Shown here piece by piece: positions 10,865 through 22,259 of a stretch of DNA of 64,000 nucleotides. A program made the translations under genes and the position numbers. The stretch spans positions 14,921,185 to 14,985,184 of the forward strand of contig CM070719.1 in assembly GCA_036346275.1 (NCBI GenBank). Reading direction: 5' to 3'. The DNA comes from Otatea glauca (lineage: Eukaryota > Streptophyta > Magnoliopsida > Poales > Poaceae). The notes below the pieces were generated by a model. The model worked only from the letters and a program-made list of their open reading frames with translations, had not been told where the DNA came from and did not search any database. How positions within the stretch are numbered: position 1 is the first letter of the stretch; each line of letters opens with the position of its first letter.

Positions 10865-11275
10865 TTAGTAGAAGACAAAAGACAACACAAGAGTTTATCC
10901 CTATCAACTAACTAAGTGGTCGAAGGTGGAATCACTCACTCTCGAGCGTCTTACCACACTCTTACAAATGTTTTTACCAAAGCAGCGGGTGGTACAACTG
11001 GTGGCTAGTTTGTGATACCATGACTGGAGTGTGAGTGAGGCGATTGCAAAGGAGAACCTGAACTGAAGATGATCATGAGACGGGCAGCAATGGTTGTGTG
11101 GAGATGCTTCTCCCATGTTCCTAAGTAGTAAAACATCACAAATATTAAGTAGCATCACATTCTAAATATCATTATTATGAACAACAAGAAACAAGCTCAC
11201 CTAATGATTTAATTTACGTGCACGAACTCTTGTCATATGACCATGATGTATGCGCGTATCCAAAAGAGTGATAAT
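10865..11275 (-). pseudogene. Gypsy 5' leader with primer-binding site, joined to a pol tail
   Basis: Read on the minus strand, 11085-11275 encodes a second copy of the gypsy pol tail (HMTRVRARKLNH). It is followed by a short stretch ending in ca at about 11021 and then TGGTATCACAAAC (about 11008-11020). The latter resembles the initiator-Met tRNA primer-binding site TGGTATCAGAGC. The leader then runs into the gag start, interrupted by the CACTA element at 9700-10864. A pol tail directly before a primer-binding site implies a truncated 5' LTR and an adjoining second element. Confidence 0.5.
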
Positions 11276-11394
11276 CACAGGTCTCACTATCGAACTTATG
11301 AGTATAGTAACAGCGAAACAATAATCACCCAGAGGCATTATTGCCGTGAACAAAGAGTTTACAATGGAGTTACAAGAGTGCATATCATTTTATG
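11276..11394. other. Short flank left of CACTA-1, unassigned
   Basis: These 119 bases separate the gypsy pol-tail copy from CACTA-1. Similarity to the gypsy tail stops near 11272. The last three bases (atg, 11392-11394) are the left copy of the CACTA-1 target-site duplication. Confidence 0.4.
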
Positions 11395-11960
11395 CACTAC
11401 TACAGAATGGTACATCACTATCGCTTCATCTGTTCGGTTCTTAAGTTTTTAGGAAGAAATAATTGTGATAGATGACTTAGGAGAGGCATTAATCATAATC
11501 ACTATCGGTTCTCAGGTTAGAAGTGATAGTGATGTAGCACTGGGAACATTACAATCGGTTCTTATGCGAGAAGTGATAGTGATGTGCATTATCATCACTA
11601 TCGGTTTTCATATAAAAGCGATAGTGATGAGCATCGCACACATCACTATCGGTTCTTATTTAAGCGATAGTGATGATAATGCACATCACTATCGCTTCTC
11701 ACAAAAGAACCGATAGTGATGAGAACGTGCTCATCACTATCGGTTCTTTTGTGAGAAGCGATAGTGATGTGCATTATCATCACTATCGCTTCTTAAATAA
11801 GAACCGATAGTGATGTATACGTGCTCATCACTATCGCTTCTTATGTGGGAACCGATTGTGATGACTATGATAATCACTATCGCTTGTCTTATAAGAATCG
11901 ACTGTGATGTGCATGATCACATCACTATCACTTTTTATATGAGAACCGATAGTGATGTAC
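11395..11960. repeat. CACTA-1 left subterminal palindromic array
   Basis: The stretch holds about a dozen units of the form catcactatcggttctt ... aagcgatagtgatg, alternating in orientation so that neighbours form inverted repeats. In En/Spm elements such subterminal motifs bind the element's own DNA-binding protein. The sequence then passes into a possible TATA-like ttatttata (about 11968-11976) and a CT-rich leader. Confidence 0.8.
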
Positions 11961-12384
11961 CTCGTTAGGTTATTTATACCACTCGAGCTGAACTCTTCTC
12001 TGTTATTGTTCTAGAGGAGGTTTCTCCGTCGCCACCAGAAAAAATAGCTCATATTCTGTGGTTGGAAGCAATACTTGGGTGAGAAAATTTGAAATCCTCA
12101 AGGGTGGGTGTTAAGAGGGTAAATTTGAAGCCCTAACTTGAGGAGATTTCCCTCATTTTGCATAATTTGTGGTTTTCTTCAAAATGTGAGCATTCCTTCA
12201 AACCCTTTAATTTTGCACTATGTAATTTTGATATGTCGCAAGAAAGTTTAGATTGCAATCGGTATTGTGTATGTCCTATCGATTTCACACCCTTTATTTC
12301 ACAAGCATGTACACATGTATTTAATTATCTTAATTTGTAGTGCTTTGATGTTAATATGGAATTATTATTGCTGTCACCGATGAA

Positions 12385-12749
12385 TGCTAGAGTTTAGGGT
12401 GCGGAACCTCGCCTCCCGCTCGAGGATGCTTGTTTATAAATATACCGAACGAAATGGCATATTTATAAGCGGCGCGCCTCTAATTGTCCACGTTTGATAG
12501 CTCGAGGATATGTGCTTGGGCAAGTTCTCGAAGTGTGTTGTACAACTGCAGTAGAGATTTCGTAGCGTCTCACGATATTCTCGGATACACACCTCTTGAC
12601 CTGTTGTCGAGACGTGTATATGGAGAATAGCGAGATGATCTTCAAATTTTCTCCGAGTTGTACAACGGCTTAGGAACTTGTCGGAACCACATATCCTCGA
12701 ATGGGATTAGACCAAACCTATGTAGAGATTAGGAGTCATCGTTGGTACC
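12385..12749 (+). promoter_or_regulatory. Duplicated hairpin leader, copy 1 (before TNP2)
   Basis: About 360 bp match the block at 19486-19846 in order and orientation. It contains a small palindrome around tataaatat ... atatttataag (about 12430-12470) and a long hairpin at 12507-12695. Its outer arms are gatatgtg ... cacatatc, its middle arms ttgtacaact / gagttgtacaa, and its core gattctcgg-type sequences around a short loop. The TNP2 start codon is 290 bp downstream, after a splice acceptor (ttgcag at 13037-13042), so the block probably lies in the 5' untranslated leader or its intron. Confidence 0.65.
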
Positions 12750-13042
12750 CTTGTTTTGTTTCGTTGTAGTCAAAAGATCAGAGGCTAATGCACTATATAA
12801 TTAGATTGTTTGATATCATTGTTCATGTTAAAAATGTATGTCTCTTATCTAGGAAATTGGAAGCTCTAAACCAGGGAAGAATCTAGGTATCGATCGGGAG
12901 TACATATTTCATATATGTTGCAGGAAATTGTCATCTATTTTGCAAAGGTAATATTAACTGAAATGATGTCTCAATATTTCAAATAGCTAGCTTGCTGTCG
13001 CTCCAGTTTGTGCTTAATTTATTGTGTGAAGTTTAATTGCAG

Positions 13043-16000
13043 ATGAACCGTAAGGAATGGATGTATGCAAAAAGTCGTGTGAGTGCTGAATTTCAGAGGG
13101 GTGTTAAGGAGTTCAAAAAAATTGCCGAAGAGGACATGGTGAGGAGGGGTGTAAACTTCATATATTGTCCTTGCATTGATTGCACCAATCTGAGAAGATT
13201 TAACAACTCAGCTCAAATTGAGGACCACCTGATTCGACGTGGCTTCGTGAGGAATTACACGTGTTGGATCCATCACGGGGAGACAGGTAGTACCCTGCCG
13301 GTATGCAATGAAGACACGGTGGAACCGGATGATGAGTTGCAGTTTGATATGTTTGAGGAGAATTTGGAGCAAATGTTGCGGGATGTGGAGGGTAATTACA
13401 CAGAAAGAGAGTTTGGAAAGTTTAAAAGCTTGATGGAAGACGATGCGAAACCACTATTCATAGGTTGCAAAGTAGAATACACCAAGTTGGGTTCGGTCCT
13501 TGCGTTGTTCGAACTGAAGGCAAAACACCGTTGGACAGATACAAGTTTCAATGCACTTCTAGTTCTTCTATCGGATCTGCTTCCGGAGGGAAACGAGTTG
13601 CCAACAAGCATTTATGAAGCGAAGAAGCTACTATGTCCCATGGGAATGGAAATAGAAAGGATACATGCATGTCCAAATGATTGCATCTTGTACCGTAACG
13701 CACATCAGGAGCTGCACATTTGTCCAGTTTGCGGTGTGCCTCGGTACAAACAAAAGGAGAAGCGTAACGACAAGAAGCGTAAGAGTCGGGGCAACGAGGG
13801 TGAAGAGGTCACTAAAGGTGCACCGGCCAAGGTATTGTGGTACTTGCCCATCATTCCCGTCTGGAGAGGTTGTTTGCAAATCCTAGAGAAGCAAAATTGT
13901 TGCGTTGGCATTATGAGTCTCGAAGGAAGATGGCAAGTCGAGACACCTCACGATACGGCTCAATGGAGAAACATCGATTGGAAACATGAGGAGTTTGGTG
14001 CTGAAATGAGGAACATAAGATTTGGATTGAGTACCGATGGAATGAATCCATTTGGTAAGATGAGCAATCGTCACAAAGACGTGGTCGCTTCATGTGTATC
14101 TACAACCTCCCTCCTTGGTTGTGCATGAAGCGGAAGTATATCATGATGTCGTTACTAATCTCGGGACCCAAACAGCTGGGAAATGATATTGATGTGTACC
14201 TCGCTCCATTGATTGAGGATTTGGTAAAATTGTGGAATGATGGGGTCATTGTGTGGGATGCGTACAGAAGAGAGCATTTCACCCTGCAGCTATAGTATTT
14301 TGCACCATAAATGATTTTCCGGCTCTTGGTAATTTGGCGAGCTACAGTACGAAAGGAGCAAAAGCGTGTCCTATTTGTGAAGACGAGACCGAGAGCCTAT
14401 GGCTGCCGAATTCCAAGAAAATCGTATATGGGTCACCGTAGGTTTCTACCAAGTCATCGATACCGTAAGATGGATGACAAATTTGATGGGAAGAGGGAAG
14501 TCCGTTCGGCACCGCAGCCTATGAGTGGAAGGCAAGTATATTCACGTGTAGAGGATATCGATGTTCAGTACGAAAAGAGCCGTAAATCTGTTCATTCTTG
14601 GACCATTTGGAAGAAGAGGTCAATATTTTGGGACTTACCGCATCGGAAGAAGTTAGATGTTCGTATTGTATTGATGTCATGCACGTTGAGAAGAATGTCT
14701 CGCGATAATTTGGTTGGTATCCCGCCGAACATACCGGAAAGACAAAGGATGGTGTGAATGCTTGTCGCGACATGGCCTACATGGGAATCGTGCCCAGCTT
14801 GCAAAGTGATAGAGGAGGATGGAAAAGGTCCGTATATCCCGCCGCATGCTACACCTGCCCAAGAAGGAGAAAGAGGACCTTTACAAATGTCTCCATGGTA
14901 TTAAAGTTCCATCCGCTACTCCGCGAACATTAAGAAGCTTGTGTCCTTGGATGATTTGAAGTTATTGGGCATGAAGTCCCACGATCGCCATGTCTTGATG
15001 ACCCAAATGCTCCTGGGCTGCAATCCAAATATTCTCGCCAGAGGATGTCAGTTTGCAATCACGGTGTGTTACTTCTTCAATGCGATCTCCTGCAAAATTA
15101 TTGACCCGACATGCTAGACAACTTACAGAGGAGGTGGTGCGGACTTTATGTCGACTTGAGATGCATTTCCACCGTCGTTCTTCGACGCCATGGTCCACCT
15201 TGTTGTTCACCTTGTTAGAGATTAAGATATGTGGACCCGCTTTCTTACGTTACATGTATCCGCTCGAGAGGTACATGGGTATATTAAAGTCCTATGTGAG
15301 GAATCGGTCAAGCCTCGTGGTAGTATTGTGGAAGGTTATGGGATCAAGAGGTTATTGAGTTTTGTGTGGACTATCTCGGGAAAAGACAAGCAATCGGTGT
15401 TCCTGTATCTCGCCACGAGGGCAGACTTGCTGGCAAAGGAACCGTGGGGTCGAAACTAACAAGGCCACGATTTGATATGTATTGCAAAGCGCATTTGACA
15501 GTATTGCAGCAGAGCACAGAAGTTGCAGGGTACATCGAGCAGCATAAGTTGATATTACGGGAAGAGAATCCACATATGGATGAGCTTTCCATCATGCGAG
15601 AACACAACGATAGATTTGTTACATGGTTCAAACAAACGGTAGAGTCCTCTGTTAGTGAGAATGTTAAATGGTTGGCTGACGGACCTAGATTTAATGTATA
15701 GACATGGCAGGGGTACGATATTAATGGGTACACCTTTTACACTGAAAGTCAAGATGCGAAGAGTACTGTTCAAAACAGTGATGTAAGCATAGATGCTCTT
15801 TCTGATATACATCACTCGAAAGGAGGATCCTCAACGGCAATGTACTCGTATTATGGGATGATCGAAGAAATTTGGGAGCTCGATTACGGAATATACCAAA
15901 TTCCATTATTCCGATGTAAGTGGGTGGGACTAACACATGGAGTGAAGATCGACAAGAGAGGTTTTACTCTTGTGGATCTAAGCAGACTCGCCTATAAAGA

Positions 16001-16231
16001 TGACCCGTTCGTACTTGCGAAGCAAGCAAATCAAGTCTTCTATGTGCGTGATCCGGCCAATCCGAGGTTGCACGTTGTCCTTCACGTCGAAAATGTCGTA
16101 GATGAAGAAGAATACAATCAATTCGATGAAATACCTCCATTTACAGATGGGGCCTATCTTAGCGGGGATGACGACACACATCGAAGAAATTACGTGCGCA
16201 TAGATCATCAAGAAGGGTTATACTGTAACTA
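13043..16231 (+). pseudogene. CACTA-1 TNP2-type transposase, frameshifted
   Basis: The ATG at 13043 follows a splice acceptor (ttgcag). The N-terminus holds the Cys-rich Transpos_assoc-type domain (CPCIDCTN ... HLIRRGF), then the Transposase_21 core (CPNDCILYRN ... CPVCGVPRY, PAKVLWYLPIIP, NIRFGLSTDGMNPFG). The frame shifts at about 14070-14090 and continues in others, with a stop at 14293. The C-terminal DUF4218/DUF4216-like part is at about 15229-16231 (YPLERYM, GVPVSRHEGRL, GYDINGYTFYT, IWELDYG), with an in-frame TAG at 15699. The protein would bind the element ends and cut them. Several further frameshifts in 14300-15360 make it non-functional. Confidence 0.88.
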
Positions 16232-16732
16232 AAGGAACTATTGTATTGTTTGTTCATTTTATCATGCTGTTCATTTGCTTTAAGCCATTAGTGTTTAAGA
16301 CATATGTTTTATCGTGCCTTTTGTTTGGGTAAAGTTGTACGGTTATAATCTCTCATGGAACATTGTGACATATTTGAAATCTACTTACTAGTTGGTCATT
16401 CGTTTACATATCAGAAAATTTGTTTACATATTTTTCTTTTTGGGAAAGCTTCTAACTAGTCCAAAGTTTATTTACGGAAAATTTCGAAAAACCTGGACTT
16501 TATTTGCATAAGTTTTGACTTTTGCAGTCTTTAAGCTAGCTAGAATCATGCTTACAAAGTGAATTCTTGCATCTGTTTTTAGTGCTAACCCTTTTTTTGA
16601 AAAGACCTGTAATATCCCAATGTATGTTTCTGCAAAATTTGAAATAATTCCAACTATATCTGTAAAAGCTGTGGCCTTTTTACTCTTTCATCAATGAATT
16701 CTACGAAATCAGACTTCATCATGCTTTGTGTG
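16232..16732. other. TNP2 3' flank, no gene
   Basis: AT-rich sequence between the TNP2 stop and the internal repeat array, most likely the 3' untranslated region and spacer of CACTA-1. Nothing else is recognised. Confidence 0.5.
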
Positions 16733-18475
16733 GAAAACCAATAGTGATTGATATTTGTGTCGGTTTTTTCTTCAAAACCGATAGTATTTATTTAATATTT
16801 GTGTCGGTTTTTTTATTGAAAACCGATAGTATTAGAGATCTACATATTTGTGTCGGTTTTCTCTTGAAAACCAATAGTATTATACAAGTTTACATTTGTG
16901 TCGGTTTTTAAATTAAAACCGATAGTAAGAGAGAACTTTTTGTCTCGGTTTTTATAGGAAAACTGATGGTAATAGTTTGTGTCATTTTTTCCTTCAAAAC
17001 CTGTTATAGTACTATTCGTGTCGGTTTTTCCTACAAAACCGATAGTATAGAATTAATATTTGTGTCGGTTTTTTTATTGAAAACCGATAGTATTAGAGAT
17101 CTAAATATTTGTGTCGGTTTTCTCTTAAATACCGATAGTATTGTAAAAGTTTATAGTTGTGTCGGTTTTTAAATGAAAACCAATAGTAATATAGCACTTT
17201 TTGTCTCGGTTTTTTCTTGTAAACCGATAGTACTAGTTTGTGCCAATTTTTCTTCAAAACCTGTTATAGTACTATTTGTGTCGGTTTTTTCTTCAAAACC
17301 GATAGTATTGAACTAATATTTGTGTCGGTTTTTTTATTGAAAACCGATAGTATTAGGCCCTGTTTGGCAGAGCTCCAGATCCCAGCTCAACCTCAGAGCT
17401 GGAGTTTGTAGGCTAAAATAAAGTGAAATAAGTTTATATTTTTAGTCTAAAATGTAAACAAGATGACCCACCTAAACACTCTTAATGTACTCACAGCTCC
17501 AGCTCCATAAATTTCTGGAGCTAGGAATAGCCTCCTCCACCAACTCCATGGATTTTGGTGGAGCTGGAGCTGTCCCAAACACCCCCTTAGATATCTACAT
17601 ATTTGTGTCGGTTTTCTCTTAAAAACCGATAGTATGTTAAAAGTTCATATTTGTGTCGGTTTTTAAATTAAAACCGATAGTAATAGAGGCCTTTTTGTCT
17701 CGGTTTTTTCTTGTAAACCGATAGTACTAGTTTGTGCCAATTTTTCTTCAAAACCTGTTATAGTACTATTAGTGTCGGTTTTTTCTACAAAACCGATAGT
17801 ATTGAATTAATATTTGTGTCGGTTTTCTTATTGAAAACCGATAGTATTAGATATCTACATATTTGTGTCGGTTTTCTCTTGAAAACCGATAGTATTATAC
17901 AAGTTTACATTTGTGTCGGTTTTTAAATGAAAACCGATAGTAAGAGAGAACTTTTTGTCTTGGTTTTTACAGGAAAACTGATAGTAATAGTTTGTGTCAA
18001 TTTTTCCTTCAAAACCTATTATAGTACTATTCGTGTCGGTTTTTCCTACAAAACCGATAGTATAGAATTAATATTTGTGTCGGTTTTTTTTATTGAAAAT
18101 CGATAGTATTAGAGATCTACATATTTGTGTCGGTTTTCTCTTAAATACCGATATTATTGTAAAAGTTCATATTTGTGTCGGTTTTAAATGAAAAACCGAT
18201 AGTAATTATTTATAATTTGTGTCGGTTGTTAATTTAAAACCGATAGTATTGAATTAATATTTGTGTCGGTTTTTTTATTGAAAACCGATAGTATTAGAGA
18301 TCTACATATTTGTGTCGGTTTTTTCTTAAAAACCGATAGTATTGTAAAAGTTCATATTTGTGTCGGTTTTTTGTGAAAAACCGATAGTAGTAGAGAAATA
18401 TTCGTGTCGGTTTTTTTCCAATCGATAGTATTGGATTGATATTTGTGTCGGTTTTGTGTATGGAACCGACACAAT
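16733..18475. repeat. CACTA-1 internal palindromic array with 260-bp higher-order unit
   Basis: About 30 units of the form tgtcggtttt ... aaaaccgatagta occur, one every 40-60 bases, each a small palindrome. Larger units repeat with a period of about 260 bp: the marker ttatagtactatt occurs near 17002, 17262, 17757 and 18018, and the 495-bp gap is explained by the MITE at 17356-17586. The motif resembles the terminal arrays (cggtt...aaccgatag) but differs in sequence. It lies upstream of the second gene, not at an element end. Confidence 0.85.
17356..17586. mobile_element. Tourist-like (PIF/Harbinger) MITE, 231 bp
   Basis: The ends GGCCCTGTTTGG and, inverted, GGGGGTGTTTGGG are flanked by TTA at 17353-17355 and 17587-17589. 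This TSD and terminus are those of Tourist-like MITEs. Internally it has gagctggag/ctccagctc palindromes. It interrupts one unit of the CACTA-1 internal array. A diverged relative lies at about 28500-28704 in the opposite orientation. Confidence 0.85.
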
Positions 18476-18540
18476 TAATATTTCCCTCACTCTTAAATCT
18501 TCATTTTTGGACAAGTTGCGCTTTGTCTCATTTTGCCCTA

Positions 18541-18900
18541 GCTAGCTAGCTCCCACGCCCTCCCTCCCGCGCGACGCCCTCTCCCCCTCCCACGGTGCGG
18601 CGCGGCGCACTCCCTCCCACGGCGCACTCTCCCCCTCCCACGCCGGCGGCTCGGAGCCCCCCCTGCACCTCCCTACCACGGCGCAAGACGCCTCCGCCGC
18701 CGGCTCGAGCCGCCCCCCCCAGCGGCGCCTCCCTCCCACGGCGCACGCGCCACGGCGGCTCGAGCCCCCGCGACGCCTCCTCCCACAGCGCTCGGAGCCC
18801 CCACCCCACGCGGCGCCTCCTCCCACGGCACACGCCTCGCCGGCGGCTCGAGCCCTCGCGCAACGCCTCCTCCCACGGCGCATGCCACGGCGGTGTGGTC
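18541..18900 (+). promoter_or_regulatory. GC-rich leader before the second CACTA-1 gene
   Basis: A very C- and G-rich stretch made of ctcccacggcgc- and cctccctcccac-type repeats follows a transition at 18483-18540. It is open in several frames on both strands only because it lacks AT-rich stops. A GC-rich stretch of the same kind lies in the same place in CACTA-2 (45470-45780), so it is probably a transcribed leader, with an intron from about 18900 to the second gene. Confidence 0.45.
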
Positions 18901-19485
18901 GGTGAGTTATTTAATGCATTACTGGTTATGTATATGCAACCAGAAAAACCATGTTAGCAATTTTGATATGGTTCATGAGACAGAGGGAATAATTTAGGAT
19001 CATTTCGAAAGATGCAAGCATTTTTCGCAATCTCATTTTTCTCTACTATATCTAACTTTATTGTAGCAATCACTTTATTCTACAAAATAAGGTGAACATA
19101 TGTGATAATGTAAGCACCAAGTAAATTACAAAACCTTAGTTTTACAAGCTAGATTTTATGAACAAGTAGAGGCAAAATTTGCAGCAGCATTTTGGAGGCG
19201 ATTTAGATATGCATCAATGTACTCTATAGTTGAAATTCCTGCTTGTAGCAAGACATGTTATGATATAATTTACATGTTTCATTTATGTCAAAGTAGCAAT
19301 CAACAGACTTTGATATCCCAAAGTAGCACCTGTAATATCCCAAAGTATGTTTTCATGCCTTTTTTAATATTTTGTCATATGTGCTTTTGTACTCGTCATA
19401 CTATTATGCAACTTTAGACTCTGTTAATTGAGATAGCTATTTAAATTATAATTGCATATTATTTTCCTTTTCATCTCAAAGATAT

Positions 19486-19846
19486 GTTAGAGTTTAGGTT
19501 ATGAACCTCGTCTCCTGCTCGAGAGTGCTTATTTATAAATATGCCGAATGACATATTTATAAGCAAGCGCCTCAATTGTCCACGATTTTGGATAGTTCGA
19601 GATATGTGGTTCGAGCAAGTTCTGATCTATTGTACAACTCACGAGTAGGTTTCGGTAGTGTCTCTCTGGTGTTCTCCGGATACACCCTCTCGACTGTGTT
19701 GTCGAGACGTGTATCCGGAGAACAATGAGATGTCGCCAAATTTTCTCTGAGTTGTACAACGGCTCAGAACTTGTCCGAACCACATATCATCGAATGGGAT
19801 TAGGGCCAAACCTATTTAGAGATTAGGAGTTATCGTTCGTACGTAT
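19486..19846 (+). promoter_or_regulatory. Duplicated hairpin leader, copy 2 (before TNPD-like gene)
   Basis: This is the second copy of the block at 12385-12749, ending 200 bp before the next start codon. The hairpin at 19601-19788 is better preserved: outer arms gatatgtggttcg and cgaaccacatatc, middle arms ttgtacaactc and gagttgtacaa, and a near-perfect core gttctccggatacac / gtgtatccggagaac closed by a loop tgtgtt at 19695-19700. A smaller palindrome (cttatttataaatatg / catatttataag) precedes it. Confidence 0.65.
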
Positions 19847-20045
19847 TTAGTTGGTCAACATATAGACTTTTCTTGAAGATCATTCGCTCATTTGTTACTC
19901 TACTGCAATATGCTAGAACAATGACATGCTACGAATTATCCATTGACCTGTTGCTTCGGATGATTTATTGTGAAGTTCACATAATAGCTACGAATTGCTT
20001 TCTCTCATGTCAAATATTTGTCCATGTTAGATAGGAAAACTCAAA

Positions 20046-20948
20046 ATGTCGCAATTAGAGAGCATCGGCTCATCGCCAGAAAGAGTAGAAGGTGCTCCTG
20101 ATGGGCGCAGCCAACTTCCAAGTGTCGAGCCGAGCCAAGTTCGAAATGTCGAGGGGCCGAGTAAGGTGAGGAAGGCCCGAGGACCGAGCAAAGGGGCCAC
20201 AGGGAGAACGCCGCAAATTCTCCACTTCAATGCGACGGGCGTTTGCACGGGTCCTCCCAAGTGTAAGGGGCGATACCGCTCATTCCTCGGGCAACTTGTG
20301 AGGGAGAGAGTTCCCATAACGGTTAAGGATTGGAGAAAGGAGGTCAGCGTCGAGCAGAAGAACCGGCTGTCGGACGAGGTTAAGGGAAAATGGATTATAG
20401 AAGAGGAGGATGAAAACAATGCCAGGCGGTACGCCTTGAAGAGGATGGGTGTGGCTCTGAGGCACTTCATGGTCTACATGCACAGTGAGTACGTGCTGAA
20501 AGGTCGTACACCATTCGAGAGGTATCCGTTCGTGACTCCCGATGTTTGGGAGGAGTTCACGAGGATCAAGAGTACGCCCGAGGCAGAGGAGCTAAGACAG
20601 AAGAACGTTGCTACCCAGAGGCTGAACACGCATGCGCACCACCTCGGTTCAGGCGGCTACGAAGGGAAGAAAGCAGAATGGGCACGACTAACCGAGGAGT
20701 GCGCCAACTCTGGGACAGCGATGCCTTACTCGCACATATGTGAGGAGCGGGCACGTGACTGGGTATTAGCGAGGACAAAGAAAACCGCGGACGGACAGCT
20801 GGTAGTACCAAACCCCACTACCACGCAAGTCGTCTCCACCATCGTAAGATATCAAACTTACTACATTGCAGTAGACCATTCCTACTGTATTTCAGATCTG
20901 ATTCGTACTCAATTCTTGCAGGAGGAGGTAAGCCAAAGGAAAGAGTAG
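20046..20948 (+). pseudogene. CACTA-1 TNPD-like protein, Ptta/En-Spm family
   Basis: An open frame of 300 codons from the ATG at 20046. After a basic, Ser/Pro-rich N-terminus (residues 1-55) comes the plant transposase Ptta/En-Spm-type domain (Transposase_24): GRYRSFLGQLVRERVPITVKD, WRKEV, KWIIEEEDENNARRYALKRM, HMGTGGY-like HHLGSGGYEGKKAEW. A probable donor (gtaaga) follows codons ending ...VVSTI near 20844, and the coding sequence then continues in pieces: a coiled-coil stretch at about 20994-21263 (LREQLREEISEEMRVQMM) and DUF8039-like remnants further on. It is probably the element's DNA-binding or accessory transposition protein. The domain itself is intact, but the downstream exons are frameshifted. 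Confidence 0.8.
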
Positions 20949-20993
20949 GGGACCTTTCTTAGCCAAGGGTCAAATGACATCCTATCGTCTGCG

Positions 20994-21263
20994 ATGGGGA
21001 AGCCCGACCATAAGGGCCGGGTGCTTGCCGCAGGGTCGGGGCATACGAAGAAAACCTACTTCCAAGATGTTGCTACGAGTACCAGATCAAGAACATGGGA
21101 GGCACGTGCGGAGCGCCTGAAGGACACGCTTAGGGAGCAGCTGAGGGAGGAGATCTCGGAGGAGATGAGGGTGCAGATGATGGCACGTGAGGAGGAGATG
21201 AGGGTGCAGATGATGGCACGTGAGGAGTGCCTAAGGGCCGAGATGATGGCGATGATCTCCTGA
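20994..21263 (+). pseudogene. Coiled-coil exon of the CACTA-1 TNPD-like gene
   Basis: The frame continues the gene above and ends in a Glu/Arg/Met-rich coiled coil, with a 24-bp segment (gaggagatgagggtgcagatg...) tandemly repeated, giving EEMRVQMMAR twice. Such coiled coils commonly follow the Ptta domain. The stop at 21261-21263 is followed by further coding-like sequence, so it may be a mutation or the end of an exon read through an intron. Confidence 0.55.
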
Positions 21264-21429
21264 GTCGAGCCGATGCCCCGCCATCGAGAGAAACCCGTGT
21301 TTCACCAAGTAGCCGCGGTTCCAAGAATGATAAGTCCGGTCCCACCAAGGTAATAATTAATTTTGCCTAACTTAACGGTGCGAGGTAACTCTTCATATGT
21401 TTTCTCTCAAGTTGCGCACTTTTGCAGCG

Positions 21430-21690
21430 CCTACCAAGTGCCACCACCCCGACTAAGACGGATTTCTGTTGAGATCGCACGCGGGTTGCATTTCCATGCA
21501 AGGAGACCGACACGGTGCATGGTCACTTTTGGGGAAGGGCTACATGAGGGTCCGTGGATTACGTCCACGAAACCTTCTTATCATATGTGCTCGAGTTCCC
21601 CCCCAACGAAGACATCACCACTCTCGGGCTAGCGCGATGTCGCTCATCAAGTGGCCCACGATAGGCGCCGATCGGGTCAAGGTAAACATC
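21430..21690 (+). pseudogene. DUF8039-like remnant of the CACTA-1 TNPD gene
   Basis: Pieces in shifting frames match the order seen in the better copy in CACTA-2 (47650-47900): a Cys-containing start, then the G-A-W ... K-G-Y-M-R-V step, and at the end SAMSLIKWPT, which corresponds to the segment after the Leu-Gly pair there. This is my own alignment by eye. Frameshifts make it non-coding as read. Confidence 0.45.
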
Positions 21691-22259
21691 CTCACATCTT
21701 CTCGTACCATTCCAAAGAGTATTGCAACAAGTTACTTAATTGTGCGCGTGCTTTGTAGGTTCCTACCGCATCGCGCTGCTCCCACGATCGTGACGAGCCC
21801 CGCACAAAGTACTGAGTCGGTGCATAAAAGGACTAGTACGACAACCACGTAACCACCGGAGGCCTTTGCTAAAAGGCTAGGCTCACAAAGGCCACAGCAC
21901 GCCTCGGTACATGAAAACCCATCGCCCGCCACGAGAAGCCTTATGAATTTAAGGCCTACGACATGGAAAGCCCTTTCGCCTCCCAAGAAATTGAATGCTC
22001 TAGGCATATGGACTCGATACCCATGGATGGTACGTTGACAAAGCGAAAGAGAGCGAGCGATCGACTTCAATGTTAGATACGTAAGGGACATTTCCACCGC
22101 GAGGAGGATGGGACATTCCCAGTTAGTTTTGAGGATCTGTTCCGTCTGTACCAACTGATAGCTATCGATATTTCTATTGTACGATCTTGGACGCTGTGAG
22201 TATCGCACCATGTTGCACGACCTTATGACTTCCATAGGATTTTGCATTACGCTTTTTAA

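Noticed and set aside
16733..18475. Regularly spaced short palindromic repeats, superficially like a CRISPR array
   Set aside because: Spacers are themselves repeated in a 260-bp period, there are no cas genes, and the setting is a plant CACTA element.
18541..18957. Several long open frames on both strands in a GC-rich stretch
   Set aside because: They come from base composition and short ctcccacggcgc repeats; no domain, and all frames are open at once.
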